Below, piece after piece: positions 7,912 through 17,051 of a DNA stretch of 64,000 nt (its first letter is position 1; each line of letters starts with the position of its first letter). The translations under genes and the position numbers were made by a program. The notes under the pieces were generated by a model, which worked only from the letters and a program-made list of their open reading frames with translations, had not been told where the DNA came from and made no database searches. Source of the DNA: Salegentibacter sp. 24 (GTDB taxonomy: Bacteria > Bacteroidota > Bacteroidia > Flavobacteriales > Flavobacteriaceae); assembly GCF_004362395.1 (NCBI RefSeq), contig NZ_SNWE01000009.1:62001-126000 (forward strand), read 5' to 3'.

Positions 7912-8703
7912 TTAGTAGTTAAGCCATTGATTCACTTTATTCCTGGAAAAAGATAGTTTTAATTCCCCTTCAGCATAACTGGCGGCTTCGTAACGGTTAT
8001 AGATCAAGATCACTTGATTTTTAGTAAGGGCAATATTTTCCGGAAGCGCAAATTTATCATTTTCAAAGAAAAATCCTTTGGAATTAATACTTTGTCCTTC
8101 GGGAACTTCATATTTTATTCTGAATTCTTTTTCAGCAAAATTTTTGAAAGCATGAAGATCAGAAAACAACTCATCTTTTGTAAGTGTTTCGCCTGAAGCT
8201 ATATCAAAATTAGTAAATAGTTTAGCTCCGTAACCGTGAGCGCCGCCCGTAAAAAGATAGAAATCAGTTTCCAATACTAACAAATCACCGTCCCTACTTA
8301 AAACAGATTGGGAAATCTCAACTTCATAACCCGCCTCCGAGTCAGGAAAATCGCTCTTAAAATACTGGTAATCTTTAACAAAGCCTTTAATAGCCGCTTT
8401 TAAACTTGGAGCAATGGTATCAGCTTCAGTATTACTGAATATTTTGATCAAGTTATTTTCATTATAACGGTTCATTGTCTTGGCCACCTCTTGGTCTTCT
8501 CTGAATTTTAAATAATTTACCCTAATTGTAGGACATTCTGTATTCTCACAGGCTTTAAAATCCTTGGAAGATAAACTTTCATTATAAAAACTTAAAGCTT
8601 CGGTTTGATCTTTATCCAAATTTTCACCAGCTTCAGATTTATCATCACGGCAAGAGGTAAAGATTAAAAAAACAAGAAGTAGGAAAATAAATTTTTGAGA
8701 CAT
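7912..8703 (-). CDS. Lipoprotein with DUF4163/DUF3298 domains
   Basis: From the ATG at 8703 the product has 263 residues and starts with a lipoprotein signal ending IFTSC (C18). The frame is open further upstream to 8808, but the added residues would bury the lipobox, so 8703 is the better start. The body has the DUF4163-DUF3298 arrangement: a central strand-rich section around LVLETDFYLFTGGAHGYGAK and a C-terminal section with ETLTKDELFSD. Relatives include RsiV-like extracellular domains and many periplasmic lipoproteins of unknown role. It is divergent from the cystathionine gamma-synthase gene. Confidence 0.85.
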   Translation of the reverse strand: MSQKFIFLLLVFLIFTSCRDDKSEAGENLDKDQTEALSFYNESLSSKDFKACENTECPTIRVNYLKFREDQEVAKTMNRYNENNLIKIFSNTEADTIAPSLKAAIKGFVKDYQYFKSDFPDSEAGYEVEISQSVLSRDGDLLVLETDFYLFTGGAHGYGAKLFTNFDIASGETLTKDELFSDLHAFKNFAEKEFRIKYEVPEGQSINSKGFFFENDKFALPENIALTKNQVILIYNRYEAASYAEGELKLSFSRNKVNQWLNY

Positions 8704-8743
8704 ATAAAAGGCTGTTAAATATGCGAATAAAGATAAGTGTATT

Positions 8744-8774
8744 TTGCTTAAACACAATGCACATACTACCTTAG
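8744..8774 (+). promoter_or_regulatory. Promoter of the cystathionine gamma-synthase-type gene
   Basis: TTG at 8744-8746 is followed after exactly 20 bases by TACCTTAG (8767-8774), one base off the -7 consensus TAnnTTTG. The spacing is standard for flavobacteria and transcription would start near 8781, 11 bases before the ATG at 8792. Confidence 0.6.
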
Positions 8775-8791
8775 CTATAAAGCAAAAACCT

Positions 8792-9934
8792 ATGAAGTTT
8801 AATACCAAAACTATACACGGAGGCCAGGAGAATATAGATCCCGCATATGGTTCTGTAATGCCTCCTATTTATCAAACCACAACATTTTCACAAAGTACAC
8901 CAGGCGGTCATAAGGGTTTTGAATATTCCCGAAGTGGAAATCCAACCCGGGCCGCATTAGAAAAATCTATAGCCAGTATTGAAAACGGGAAATTTGGACT
9001 TGCTTTTGGTTCGGGACTTGCGGCTATTGATGCGGTAATAAAGCTTTTTAAACCAGGAGACGAAATTATTTCTACCAACGATCTCTATGGCGGCTCCTAT
9101 CGTTTGTTTACCTCTATATTTGAAAATTTTGGAATTAAATTTCAGTTTATTGGAATGGGTAAAGCCAAAAACATTGAAAAATATATTAATAAAAACACCA
9201 AACTGCTCTGGATAGAAACACCAACCAATCCAATGATGAATATCATTGATATTGAAGCGGTTTCTAAAATTGCTAAAGCGCATAATTTATTGCTTGCGGT
9301 GGACAATACTTTTGCTACGCCTTATTTACAGCAACCCCTGGAACTTGGTGCCGATATTGTAATGCATAGCGCCACGAAATATTTGGGAGGCCATAGTGAT
9401 GTAGTTATGGGAAGTTTGGTGGTTAATCAAAAGAAATTAGCAGAAAAATTGTATTTTATACAAAATGCAAGCGGCGGAATTTGCGGACCTCAAGATTGTT
9501 TTTTAGTCTTACGTGGTATAAAAACTTTGCACCTCAGAATGCAGCGACACTGTGAAAATGGTGAGGCAATTGCTAAATTCCTGAAAACTCATCCTAAAGT
9601 TGGGAAGGTATACTGGCCGGGATTTGAAGACCATCTAAACCACGATATCGCGAGCAAGCAAATGAAAGGCTTTGGCGGAATGATCTCTTTTACCACAAAA
9701 GAAGACACGCTTAAGAGCGCTACCGCTCTAGTTGAAAAACTTAAGGTTTTCACTCTTGCTGAGTCGCTTGGAGGTGTAGAATCTTTGGCTGGGCATCCCG
9801 CAAGTATGACCCACGCATCTATTCCGAAGGAAGAAAGGGCTAAAACCGGAGTGGTAGATTCATTAATAAGATTAAGTGTAGGGATTGAAGATGAAGAAGA
9901 TCTCATCGCTGATCTAAAACAAGCCATGGGATAA
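8792..9934 (+). CDS. Cystathionine gamma-synthase-type PLP enzyme
   Basis: This 380-residue enzyme belongs to the Cys/Met-metabolism PLP family. The pyridoxal phosphate lysine is K196 in MHSATKYLGGHSD; the YSRSGNPTR stretch (45-53) and SLGGVESLAGHPASMTH near the C terminus are typical of cystathionine gamma-synthase and gamma-lyase. The sequence alone does not settle synthase versus lyase activity. The frame opens at 8744, but the promoter lies inside that extension, so I start at ATG 8792 (MKFNTKTIHGG). It is a single gene with its own promoter; the 153 bases after it hold no clear terminator. Confidence 0.88.
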   Translation: MKFNTKTIHGGQENIDPAYGSVMPPIYQTTTFSQSTPGGHKGFEYSRSGNPTRAALEKSIASIENGKFGLAFGSGLAAIDAVIKLFKPGDEIISTNDLYGGSYRLFTSIFENFGIKFQFIGMGKAKNIEKYINKNTKLLWIETPTNPMMNIIDIEAVSKIAKAHNLLLAVDNTFATPYLQQPLELGADIVMHSATKYLGGHSDVVMGSLVVNQKKLAEKLYFIQNASGGICGPQDCFLVLRGIKTLHLRMQRHCENGEAIAKFLKTHPKVGKVYWPGFEDHLNHDIASKQMKGFGGMISFTTKEDTLKSATALVEKLKVFTLAESLGGVESLAGHPASMTHASIPKEERAKTGVVDSLIRLSVGIEDEEDLIADLKQAMG

Positions 9935-10087
9935 TAACATATCTAACAAAAATCCGCTAAAGGCCATATCAACAGATGATCTCTTAATGACGAAATTTAA
10001 AAATTCTGAGGTAGCTTTTCTATTCTGTCCCCCTGATGGGAATATTCAACAGTTTTTTAAAAACTTCTGAATATCGCCATATAATTA

Positions 10088-11314
10088 TTAAATGATCTTT
10101 TTTAATATCCAAATTAGTCTTTGAACTTCATCAGGGGTGTTATAATGCACCAAACTCACTCGAACCACTCCATTTTTTTCTTTTAAACCAGCATCCTCAA
10201 TAAGCTTTTTTGCATAAAAATCTCCAAACCGAATTCCTATTCTATAATCGTCAATCTTTTCTACAATTTCATTGCTTTTCAAAGTCCTATGTACAAAAGA
10301 AATCGTAGGTACTCTTTTTTCCCTGTCTGCAGTATTTCTGCCAATTATTTTGATGTCAGGATGTTCTATCAAATAAGTGATTAGAGGTTTACTAATTCGT
10401 TCTTCATGCCTGCTGATTAGCTCAAAGATCTTATCCATTTTCTCCTGAAAATCCACCTTCTTTTCTTTGGGGAATTCGTGTTTAAAAAACTCTTCAAAAT
10501 ATTCTATTATACCCAATAAACTGTAAGTGAGTTCAAAATTGAAATTGCCCGGCTGAAACTTATAGGGAACATCTTTTTTGGTGAAAAAGTAATGGTTAAT
10601 TCCATCCATTTTGTATAACTGATGATATCTGCCATACATAACCGCAAGATGAGGCCCATAAGTCTTATACCAGCTAAAAACGTAAAAATCTACATCCAGT
10701 TTTCTGACATCAACGCGGCGATGCGGGGCATATGCCACGCCGTCAACACAAATCAACGCACCCGATTTATGAACCGTTTTAGCTATTTCTCTGATAGGAT
10801 TTATACTACCTAAAATATTTGAAGCGTGGGTTAAGGCAACTAATCTGGTTCGCTTATTGAGCAATTTTTTAAGATCGCTTATTTCCAGTTCAAGGCTTTC
10901 TGGATTTGTTTTCCACACCTTAACGTTAATCCCTTTATCCTTTAAATCTGTCCAAGGAGAAACATTGGCTTCATGATCGGTATTTGTAACAATAACTTCA
11001 TCGCCTTCCTGCCATTGCTTGCTTATGCACCAACTTAAAACGCGTAAAAGCATAGAAGAAGAAGGACCTATTACTACTTCCTCCGGTCTGCTTGCGTTTA
11101 TAAAATTGCTCACCTGTTTAGTTGCATAAGTGAGCTTTTCACCTGCTTCCCTGGAAACTTGATATGAAGCGCCTAATTGTACGTTATGATGTAATAAATA
11201 TCCGCTGATGCGCTCGGCTACTTTCTTTAGCGTTTGTGAACCACCTGCATTATCCATGAAAACAAACTCTCTTTCCAGAGCCGGAAACTGGTTTCTTACA
11301 AATTCGATGTCCAT
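10088..11314 (-). CDS. Cysteine-desulfurase-like protein, VC1184 subfamily
   Basis: A class V aminotransferase-fold PLP enzyme of 408 residues. H114 (NTDHEANVSPW) would stack on the cofactor, D191 (CVDGVAYAPH) would contact its ring nitrogen, and K217 in FSWYKTYGPH would hold it. The DNAGGSQT opening and the SWYKTYGPH block mark the VC1184-like subfamily, related to SufS but of uncertain substrate. No suf genes lie nearby, so a role in iron-sulfur assembly is doubtful. Its ATG overlaps the stop of the upstream S9 peptidase (TAATG), showing translational coupling. Confidence 0.85.
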   Translation of the reverse strand: MDIEFVRNQFPALEREFVFMDNAGGSQTLKKVAERISGYLLHHNVQLGASYQVSREAGEKLTYATKQVSNFINASRPEEVVIGPSSSMLLRVLSWCISKQWQEGDEVIVTNTDHEANVSPWTDLKDKGINVKVWKTNPESLELEISDLKKLLNKRTRLVALTHASNILGSINPIREIAKTVHKSGALICVDGVAYAPHRRVDVRKLDVDFYVFSWYKTYGPHLAVMYGRYHQLYKMDGINHYFFTKKDVPYKFQPGNFNFELTYSLLGIIEYFEEFFKHEFPKEKKVDFQEKMDKIFELISRHEERISKPLITYLIEHPDIKIIGRNTADREKRVPTISFVHRTLKSNEIVEKIDDYRIGIRFGDFYAKKLIEDAGLKEKNGVVRVSLVHYNTPDEVQRLIWILKKII

Positions 11315-13707
11315 TAGTCCAAAAGGCTTTCGTTGAATAATTCCAGTACCCTTTTGTATTCATCGGTCCAACTGCTGGGTGCTATAAAACCGTGACCTTC
11401 CACAGGATAAATTGCTATTTCCCAATCTTCTTTACCCAATTCAATTAATCGCTGGGAAAGCCTGACTACATCCTGAAAATGGACATTTACATCTACCATG
11501 CCATGAGCAATCAATAAATCCCCTTCCAGTCCCTCGGCAAAATAAATGGGGGAAGATCTTCTATATGCAATAGGATCCAATGAGGGTTCGTTAAGGATGT
11601 TCGATGTATAGCCGTGATTATAATGTGCCCAGTCTGTTACTGATCGCAAAGCAGCACCGGCTTTAAAAGTCTCAGGTTCAGTAAACATGGCCATTAAGGT
11701 GATAAATCCACCGTAGCTTCCACCATATATTCCTACTTTTTCTGGGTTTATTTCGTGATTTTCTACCAAATATTCTACGCCATCAACCTGGTCCGAAAGA
11801 TCTTTTCCGCCCATATGACGATAAATGCCTGTTCGCCAATCGCGACCATAACCAGCGCTTCCGCGATAATCAATATCAATTACAGTGTAACCTAAATCGG
11901 CCAAAAGATTATGAAACATGTATTCCCTAAAATAACTACTCCACCATTTATGAGCGTTTTGCAGGTAACCTGCGCCGTGGACAAAAACAACAGCCGCATT
12001 GTTTTTTACATCAGGTTCGGGTTTGTATAATCTAGCAGGAACCATAGCCCCATCTTCGGCCTCAAATTTTATTAATTCGGGTTCTCTCCACTGGTAGTTG
12101 CTAAATATTTCCGATTGTCCTTTTGTTAATTGTTTGGCCTTGCCATTTGCTTTTGTTTTTTTTAAATATAACTCCCAGGGCTTGTTGCTGTACGAATACA
12201 AAATAGCCATATGTTTTTCATCGGGGGATAAGTAAACATCGTTGTTCCCTTCCATTTGGGTAAGTTTTTCCATTTTACCACCCATTACCGGCATTTTATA
12301 AAAATGACGTTCACCGGGGCCAACTTCAGAAGTGGTTAAGAACCAATCTTTTTTATTATTGGAAAGTACAGGATCAAATACCTCGAATTCTCCTTGGGTA
12401 AGCGCTTTTTTCTTTCCACTGGTAACATCCAATAAGTACAGATGGGAATATCCGGTTTCTTCACTTTGAAAGTAAATATGCTTGTTATCGGGAAGCCACC
12501 CCATGTCTTCGCCGCCGTAAAATGTATAGCCTATCCCAGGGCCTGCAATCCAGGCTTCGTCACGCTGGCGGTCTAGAGTAGTTACATCGCCGTTTTCCAG
12601 ATTGATTCTAGCAATCCACCGGTCTTTATTGTCCTTTGAACGCAAATTTACAACCGCGAGTTCCCCATTTTCTGAAAAATATACCTTAGTAGGCACTACT
12701 TCCCTTTCAGCTTTTTTCCATTCTTTATTGGGATAATCTTTTATATATGCAGGAAGGTCAGTGATTCCTGGCAAATCCTGAGTCTCTACCATATATACGG
12801 TGTCCTTTTGAAAATTATAGACTGCCAGCTCAACTTTTGTCTCGTTTTCCCCAACTTTACTGCGGGCAGACAGGTTTTCGGTATAACCTGTTTCATCAAC
12901 GTAATTGGGAACATTTGTGCCTTCTCCGTCCTGCCGGGAAATTAGTTTAAAAGTAGCATATTGGGCATTAGGAGAAACCTGTAAACTACTGAGCTCCCGA
13001 TCTTCCAGGTAAAATCTGAATTCCTCTTTCTTAGCCATTGCCTCGCGATAAGCCTCCTTCCTTTCTTCTTCATCCTTACGCCGGTTTACAACCTCCAAAA
13101 GTTGCAGGTTTTCCTCCCTTAACCAGGTCTCTTTTTCTGAAAGTTCGGTTGGCTTTTCTTCTTCAGCTTTCCCTTTTTGAATGTTGGTGAGCTGTTTTAT
13201 ACTTCCCTGTTCAAGATTATAGATGAATGCATTTAAATTAGAAATAAAACTAATCTTATTTTCATCAGCCAGAAATTCCACATTATATATGGGCTCTGAA
13301 AGATCTAACAACTCAGTAGTTACTCCGGATCTGACATCGTAAATCACCAGGTTTCCTTCTTTGCTGAGTATTTTTTTGCTTCCTCCTTTATTAAAATCGC
13401 CTTGACGGGGAATCAAATTGCGCTCTTCTTTCGGACTCACTTTAATTATTTTTGAAGTATTGCTCAGTTCTATTTTATAAAGCGAATCCTCGGTGTTTTT
13501 TTCAGGATTATAATCAAAATAAATACTTTCACTGTCCGCACTCCATTTCACATTAGAAGGAAATGTTCCCATCCAATCGGGGTCCTGCATAATTTTTTCT
13601 ACAGAGAGTTCACTCTTTTGCGAAAAGCCGGTAACACTAATACTTAAAAATGTTAAAAACAGAAAGTAAGTTCTAAATTTAAGTAGGTCTTGTAAAGTTA
13701 TTCTCAT
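11314..13707 (-). CDS. Secreted S9 family peptidase (DPP-IV type)
   Basis: The 797-residue product has a signal peptide (hydrophobic stretch before VTGFSQ, about residues 14-29), a long beta-propeller region, and a C-terminal alpha/beta-hydrolase domain. The triad is S664 in YGGSYGGF, D739 in GMVDVNVH and H772 in VEGHGF. This order is that of dipeptidyl-peptidase IV and acylaminoacyl peptidases, which trim short peptides; the site of action would be the periplasm. A lysine/glutamate-rich insertion (about 185-225) interrupts the propeller. It is coupled by a TAATG overlap to the downstream cysteine-desulfurase-like gene, an unexpected partner. Confidence 0.88.
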   Translation of the reverse strand: MRITLQDLLKFRTYFLFLTFLSISVTGFSQKSELSVEKIMQDPDWMGTFPSNVKWSADSESIYFDYNPEKNTEDSLYKIELSNTSKIIKVSPKEERNLIPRQGDFNKGGSKKILSKEGNLVIYDVRSGVTTELLDLSEPIYNVEFLADENKISFISNLNAFIYNLEQGSIKQLTNIQKGKAEEEKPTELSEKETWLREENLQLLEVVNRRKDEEERKEAYREAMAKKEEFRFYLEDRELSSLQVSPNAQYATFKLISRQDGEGTNVPNYVDETGYTENLSARSKVGENETKVELAVYNFQKDTVYMVETQDLPGITDLPAYIKDYPNKEWKKAEREVVPTKVYFSENGELAVVNLRSKDNKDRWIARINLENGDVTTLDRQRDEAWIAGPGIGYTFYGGEDMGWLPDNKHIYFQSEETGYSHLYLLDVTSGKKKALTQGEFEVFDPVLSNNKKDWFLTTSEVGPGERHFYKMPVMGGKMEKLTQMEGNNDVYLSPDEKHMAILYSYSNKPWELYLKKTKANGKAKQLTKGQSEIFSNYQWREPELIKFEAEDGAMVPARLYKPEPDVKNNAAVVFVHGAGYLQNAHKWWSSYFREYMFHNLLADLGYTVIDIDYRGSAGYGRDWRTGIYRHMGGKDLSDQVDGVEYLVENHEINPEKVGIYGGSYGGFITLMAMFTEPETFKAGAALRSVTDWAHYNHGYTSNILNEPSLDPIAYRRSSPIYFAEGLEGDLLIAHGMVDVNVHFQDVVRLSQRLIELGKEDWEIAIYPVEGHGFIAPSSWTDEYKRVLELFNESLLD

Positions 13708-13979
13708 CGATTTAAGGACTTGTGGGTTTATTTTTTAAAAGCAGTGCCAATATAGTTAAAATGATAATATCTTTAAAGTCCAATAACTAAAGCCCCGAAA
13801 TTATCGGAAAATCTCAGAAAACATGAGCAAATCCAAAGGATATTCAATGAAAAGGTGGAATAAATTAAGTGATAATTACTGGGAAGGAATAAGCCCGTAT
13901 GAGAAATAAATTATGATTGTATGACCTACTTAATGAAGCGATGTCATTTATTAAAATGTTTGGGGTTTATTTCTTAGAA

Positions 13980-14906
13980 TTATAAACTTTCAAGATCTTG
14001 GATTTTCAAATCTTCTATTGGCCATCCTGCAAGTTCGGAGCCGGCCTGATAAGCACTCTCCATAAAATCCAGCAAAGCCTGCCGCGGATTTTCTTCTTCC
14101 TTTAGGTTAGCGAAAGTTAGAATGGCCATAGGACTGCCGTTACTCATTTCCCAGCTTGCAGATGCCGGTTGTAATTCCTGGTTAGTAATACCTTCGGGAT
14201 TAGGAAAAGTATAGGAATAAAATGCCGGTTCCTGCACCTTATCATCGCCTGGCCAGAAGCCAAAACTTATACATTCATGGCTGTAGGCATCCTTATCTGA
14301 AATTCTTGATTCAACGGGCATCTTTGGGACTTTTTTTCCGGAAAACCGGGTTACAGCGATATCCATTGAATGCCAGTATAGATGAACAGGAGAGGTTTTT
14401 CCGTAGAATTTTCCGCTGAATTCTTTAAAAACACTGTCTATCCATAATAAAGCTTTCCACAATTTCTCAACATAGGACTCGTCATAATGATGATATTCAG
14501 TAATAGCTGGAAACACTTTTTCAATTCCAAGATCATAGGGCTTCTCAACAATTTTCACCCGGATGTTCAGCTCTTTTAAAATCGTGAAAACTTGAACATA
14601 AAAATCGGCTACGCTTAAACCATTTTTAAGTTTTAAGGTTTTAAAATCGCCATCGCTGGTTTGTACTTCAAGTTGATGTTTAACTACATTGAAAATTATC
14701 GAAAAACTACTGAATCCCTTTTTATAGGGAATCGGCCCGGTGCTAAACCCCATTTCGGTAATATAATGGGTGACGTACCACCAGTGATTTTTTCGGGGTG
14801 TAAGTTTTAACCTGATTTTACCCACAACTTGCAGGAAAAGATGAAGCGTGAATTTCTCTTTTTCGAAGCTCACATATTTCAAATCTGGAAGCGAAGAAGT
14901 TTTCAT
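13980..14906 (-). CDS. DUF5996 family protein
   Basis: This 308-residue protein matches what I know of the DUF5996 family: an opening WWYVTHYITEMGFSTGPIPY-type stretch (about 42-61), a central SPVHLYWHSMDIAVTRFSG block, and ECISFGFWPGDD followed by FYSYTFPNPEGI. The many Trp, Tyr and His residues suggest a small-molecule-binding or enzymatic fold, but no function is known. There is no signal peptide. It lies 17 bases after a small GNAT gene on the same strand and is the last of a run of five genes (16884 down to 13980) that look co-transcribed. Confidence 0.82.
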   Translation of the reverse strand: MKTSSLPDLKYVSFEKEKFTLHLFLQVVGKIRLKLTPRKNHWWYVTHYITEMGFSTGPIPYKKGFSSFSIIFNVVKHQLEVQTSDGDFKTLKLKNGLSVADFYVQVFTILKELNIRVKIVEKPYDLGIEKVFPAITEYHHYDESYVEKLWKALLWIDSVFKEFSGKFYGKTSPVHLYWHSMDIAVTRFSGKKVPKMPVESRISDKDAYSHECISFGFWPGDDKVQEPAFYSYTFPNPEGITNQELQPASASWEMSNGSPMAILTFANLKEEENPRQALLDFMESAYQAGSELAGWPIEDLKIQDLESL

Positions 14907-14923
14907 AATAATACGTTTAAAAA

Positions 14924-15205
14924 TTAGGCCAGTACTTCCTGGAATTCGGGTGTTTTTTCAATTATTTTTTTAGCAAACGGACACAGCGGAATCACTTTTA
15001 GCTTATTCTCCTTGGCAAAATCTACTGCCGCTTTTACCATTTTTTTGCCAACCCCATTACCTTTAAAATCTGGATCAACTTCGGTATGATCTATAATAAA
15101 TTTGCTTTTTCCGACCCAGGTGTAGGTCATTTTTCCGGCTTGTTTTTCATCTTTCAAAGCCTGGAAATAGCCTTTCTTCCCTTGATCAATATGTTCAATC
15201 TTCAT
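14924..15205 (-). CDS. Small GCN5-related N-acetyltransferase
   Basis: At 93 residues this is one of the short GNAT-like proteins (YjdJ/At1g77540 type, often 80-100 residues). It keeps the acetyl-CoA pyrophosphate loop as GNGVGKKMV (about residues 50-58), preceded by IIDHTEVDPDFKG and followed by VIPLCPFAKKII; the LCPFA cysteine is typical of this short family. The acetyl acceptor is unknown. It sits between the DUF5996 gene and the YciI-like lipoprotein gene. Confidence 0.85.
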   Translation of the reverse strand: MKIEHIDQGKKGYFQALKDEKQAGKMTYTWVGKSKFIIDHTEVDPDFKGNGVGKKMVKAAVDFAKENKLKVIPLCPFAKKIIEKTPEFQEVLA

Positions 15206-15240
15206 AATTCACTTATTTTAGATTATTGTTAGCCTCCGGC

Positions 15241-15741
15241 CTAATTGAGCTTTCCTCCCTTTGCGGTCCACCAGGGGTGAACTTCAATTTTTAACCTTCC
15301 AGCCTTTACCATTGGATCCTGGCTTGCCAAACTATCTGCTTCTTTCAGGGTGGCAGTATTATAAACCGCGATTCCACGTATTTCACCATCACTACCAAAA
15401 GGACCTATTAAACTTGCATAACCCTCTTCTGCCATGCGGCTTAAATAAGCCAGATGGTCCTTCTGTAATCTCGCGGCTTCGGTAGAATCCTGCTTACGGT
15501 TTTCGCCTCTTTTTAAAAATACAATATAATATTGCTGCATTAGATAGGTAGTATCTTCCGCTTTATATTTAAAGGTTTGATAGCCTTTTTCTTTTAAATC
15601 ATTCTCTATGGAATCTATATCTAGGTTGGGCTTCAACTCCGTAATTTCCGCAGGGTCAGGGATATCTCGATCAGGATTCTTAATATCTTTACAGGAAATT
15701 ATTAAAAAAGCAAGAACGGGTATATAAAGTATATTTTTCAT
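15241..15741 (-). CDS. Lipoprotein with YciI-related domain
   Basis: The 166-residue product begins with a lipoprotein signal ending in IISC (C17), then an acidic linker, then a YCII-related ferredoxin-like domain from about residue 70. That domain carries QKDHLAYLSRMAEEGYASLIGPFG and ends with PMVKAGRLKIEVHPWW. The His in DHLAYL is the residue proposed as catalytic in YciI relatives. A membrane-anchored YciI domain outside the cytoplasm is less common than the free cytosolic form. The role is unknown. Spacing to the CYTH gene is nine bases. Confidence 0.8.
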   Translation of the reverse strand: MKNILYIPVLAFLIISCKDIKNPDRDIPDPAEITELKPNLDIDSIENDLKEKGYQTFKYKAEDTTYLMQQYYIVFLKRGENRKQDSTEAARLQKDHLAYLSRMAEEGYASLIGPFGSDGEIRGIAVYNTATLKEADSLASQDPMVKAGRLKIEVHPWWTAKGGKLN

Positions 15742-15750
15742 CTTAAAGAT

Positions 15751-16218
15751 TTACCATCTTTTGTAAGGATTTTCACTTAACTGAGAATTATAGTATTTTA
15801 TTTCTCCCGTTACTTCCTTTCCCAACCAATGAGGTTTTTGAAAGGCATCGGTTTCCTGATTCAATTCGATTTCTGCTACGGTTAACCCTTCATTTTCTCC
15901 GTAAAATTCGTCAATTTCAAAAACAAAATCACCTGCTTTTACCAAATACCGGGTTTTCTCTATAATCCCCGGTTCGCATAGATCAAATAAGGCTTCAGCT
16001 TCATTTCTATCTATTTCCTTTTCCCACTCAAATCGGGTGAGTCCGTTTTTAGTCGATTTCCCTTTTATGGTTAAAAAAGCCTTATCGTCTGTCATCCTCA
16101 GGCGAACCGTTCTTTGAGGATCTTTATTTAAAAAACCCTGTTTTATATGAAAATTCTTAAAAGCTTCCTTTTTATAATCCTTTGAAACCACCAGGTATTT
16201 ACGTTCGATTTCCTGCAT
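15751..16218 (-). CDS. CYTH domain protein (adenylate cyclase/thiamine triphosphatase fold)
   Basis: This 155-residue protein has the ExExK signature at the very N terminus (MQEIERKYLV: E3, E5, K7), and the basic and acidic strand pattern of the triphosphate tunnel fold, with VRLRMTDDKAFLTIKGK and ending GEIKYYNSQLSENPYKRW. Short single-domain members usually hydrolyse inorganic triphosphate; cyclase activity is less likely at this length. It is cytosolic and directly abuts the next gene (no gap), which suggests coupled translation. Confidence 0.87.
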   Translation of the reverse strand: MQEIERKYLVVSKDYKKEAFKNFHIKQGFLNKDPQRTVRLRMTDDKAFLTIKGKSTKNGLTRFEWEKEIDRNEAEALFDLCEPGIIEKTRYLVKAGDFVFEIDEFYGENEGLTVAEIELNQETDAFQKPHWLGKEVTGEIKYYNSQLSENPYKRW

Positions 16219-16884
16219 CTAATTATTGTGTGCTATATTTTTAATTTCATCTGACGGAATCCTTTGTATGTCTAATTCTTTTGAATTAGCTATAGCTACC
16301 ATCGCCCTGGCAATACTTTCAGCTGAAATAGATTTATATTTTCGCATGGTTCCTAGAAAAAATGGATTGATAAAATTGAGCATTACCTTGCCAATTTTCT
16401 CAAAGCTTCTACTTTCCTTACGTTCACCCGTAATAAGCGAAGGTTGCAAAATGTAAGTGTGCTTAATTTCCTGCTCCAAAACTTCCTTTTCCATCTTCCC
16501 CTTGGTTCGATTATAAAAAACCCGACTCTTTGGATTTGCACCAAGTGCCGAAACCACTAAAAAAGTATCTATCTTGTTTTCTTTACAAAGTTTTGCAGCT
16601 GTGACCGGGATTCCTCGATCTATCATAGTGTAGGTTTGGTGGTCCGGTGTTTTACTCTTAGTGGTGCCCACGCAACAAAAGACTTCGTCAGCACTGAATA
16701 TATCTCTATAATCTTCCAGTTTGAAAAGATCTATTAAATGTTCGTCGATTTTAGAATGTTTAATTTCGACGGAGTTTCTTGAGAAAAGCTTGATTTTATC
16801 ATACCTATTGTCTTCTAGTAATTGCTGAAGTAACATCCCTCCGGTAAGGCCGGTAGCGCCCAAAATTATTGCTGTTTTTGGCAT
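16219..16884 (-). CDS. NAD(P)-binding protein, atypical short-chain dehydrogenase type
   Basis: The 221-residue product opens with ILGATGLTGGMLLQQLLED, a Rossmann GxxGxxG motif (G9, G12, G15), and has YNRTKGKMEKEV, the position of the active-site Tyr-x-x-x-Lys. It resembles the HTATIP2/YbjT-like group of NAD(P)H-binding proteins (CVGTTKSKTPDHQTYTMIDRG block). Substrate is unknown. It is the first gene of the five-gene run ending with DUF5996. Confidence 0.83.
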   Translation of the reverse strand: MPKTAIILGATGLTGGMLLQQLLEDNRYDKIKLFSRNSVEIKHSKIDEHLIDLFKLEDYRDIFSADEVFCCVGTTKSKTPDHQTYTMIDRGIPVTAAKLCKENKIDTFLVVSALGANPKSRVFYNRTKGKMEKEVLEQEIKHTYILQPSLITGERKESRSFEKIGKVMLNFINPFFLGTMRKYKSISAESIARAMVAIANSKELDIQRIPSDEIKNIAHNN

Positions 16885-17039
16885 TATATTTATTTTTTGA
16901 TCGGTTAATATATGTCTGAATCAACAACATTATCTTTCAATAATTAATATAAACAAAATAAATTGCACCGGTTAGTGCCCTAACGAAACTTTAAGAAAGC
17001 CTGAGCACTTCGAAAATATAAAACCTAGACATGTTTCTT

Positions 17040-17047
17040 TAACTTTG
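17040..17047 (+). promoter_or_regulatory. -7 box of dinB
   Basis: TAACTTTG matches TAnnTTTG fully but ends only four bases before the GTG start codon at 17052. Transcription would begin at or next to the start codon, so the message may be leaderless. No good -33 TTG is visible. Confidence 0.5.
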
Positions 17048-17051
17048 CAAA

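Noticed and set aside
9987-10070. 27-codon plus-strand ORF after the cystathionine gamma-synthase-type gene
   Set aside because: No promoter, no coupling and no recognisable similarity; its length is within chance for this base composition.
13823-13909. 28-codon plus-strand ORF (begins MSKSKGYSMKRWNK) in the gap before the S9 peptidase
   Set aside because: Protein-like wording but no start signal, partner or known family. It could be a remnant; the evidence is too thin to list it as a gene.
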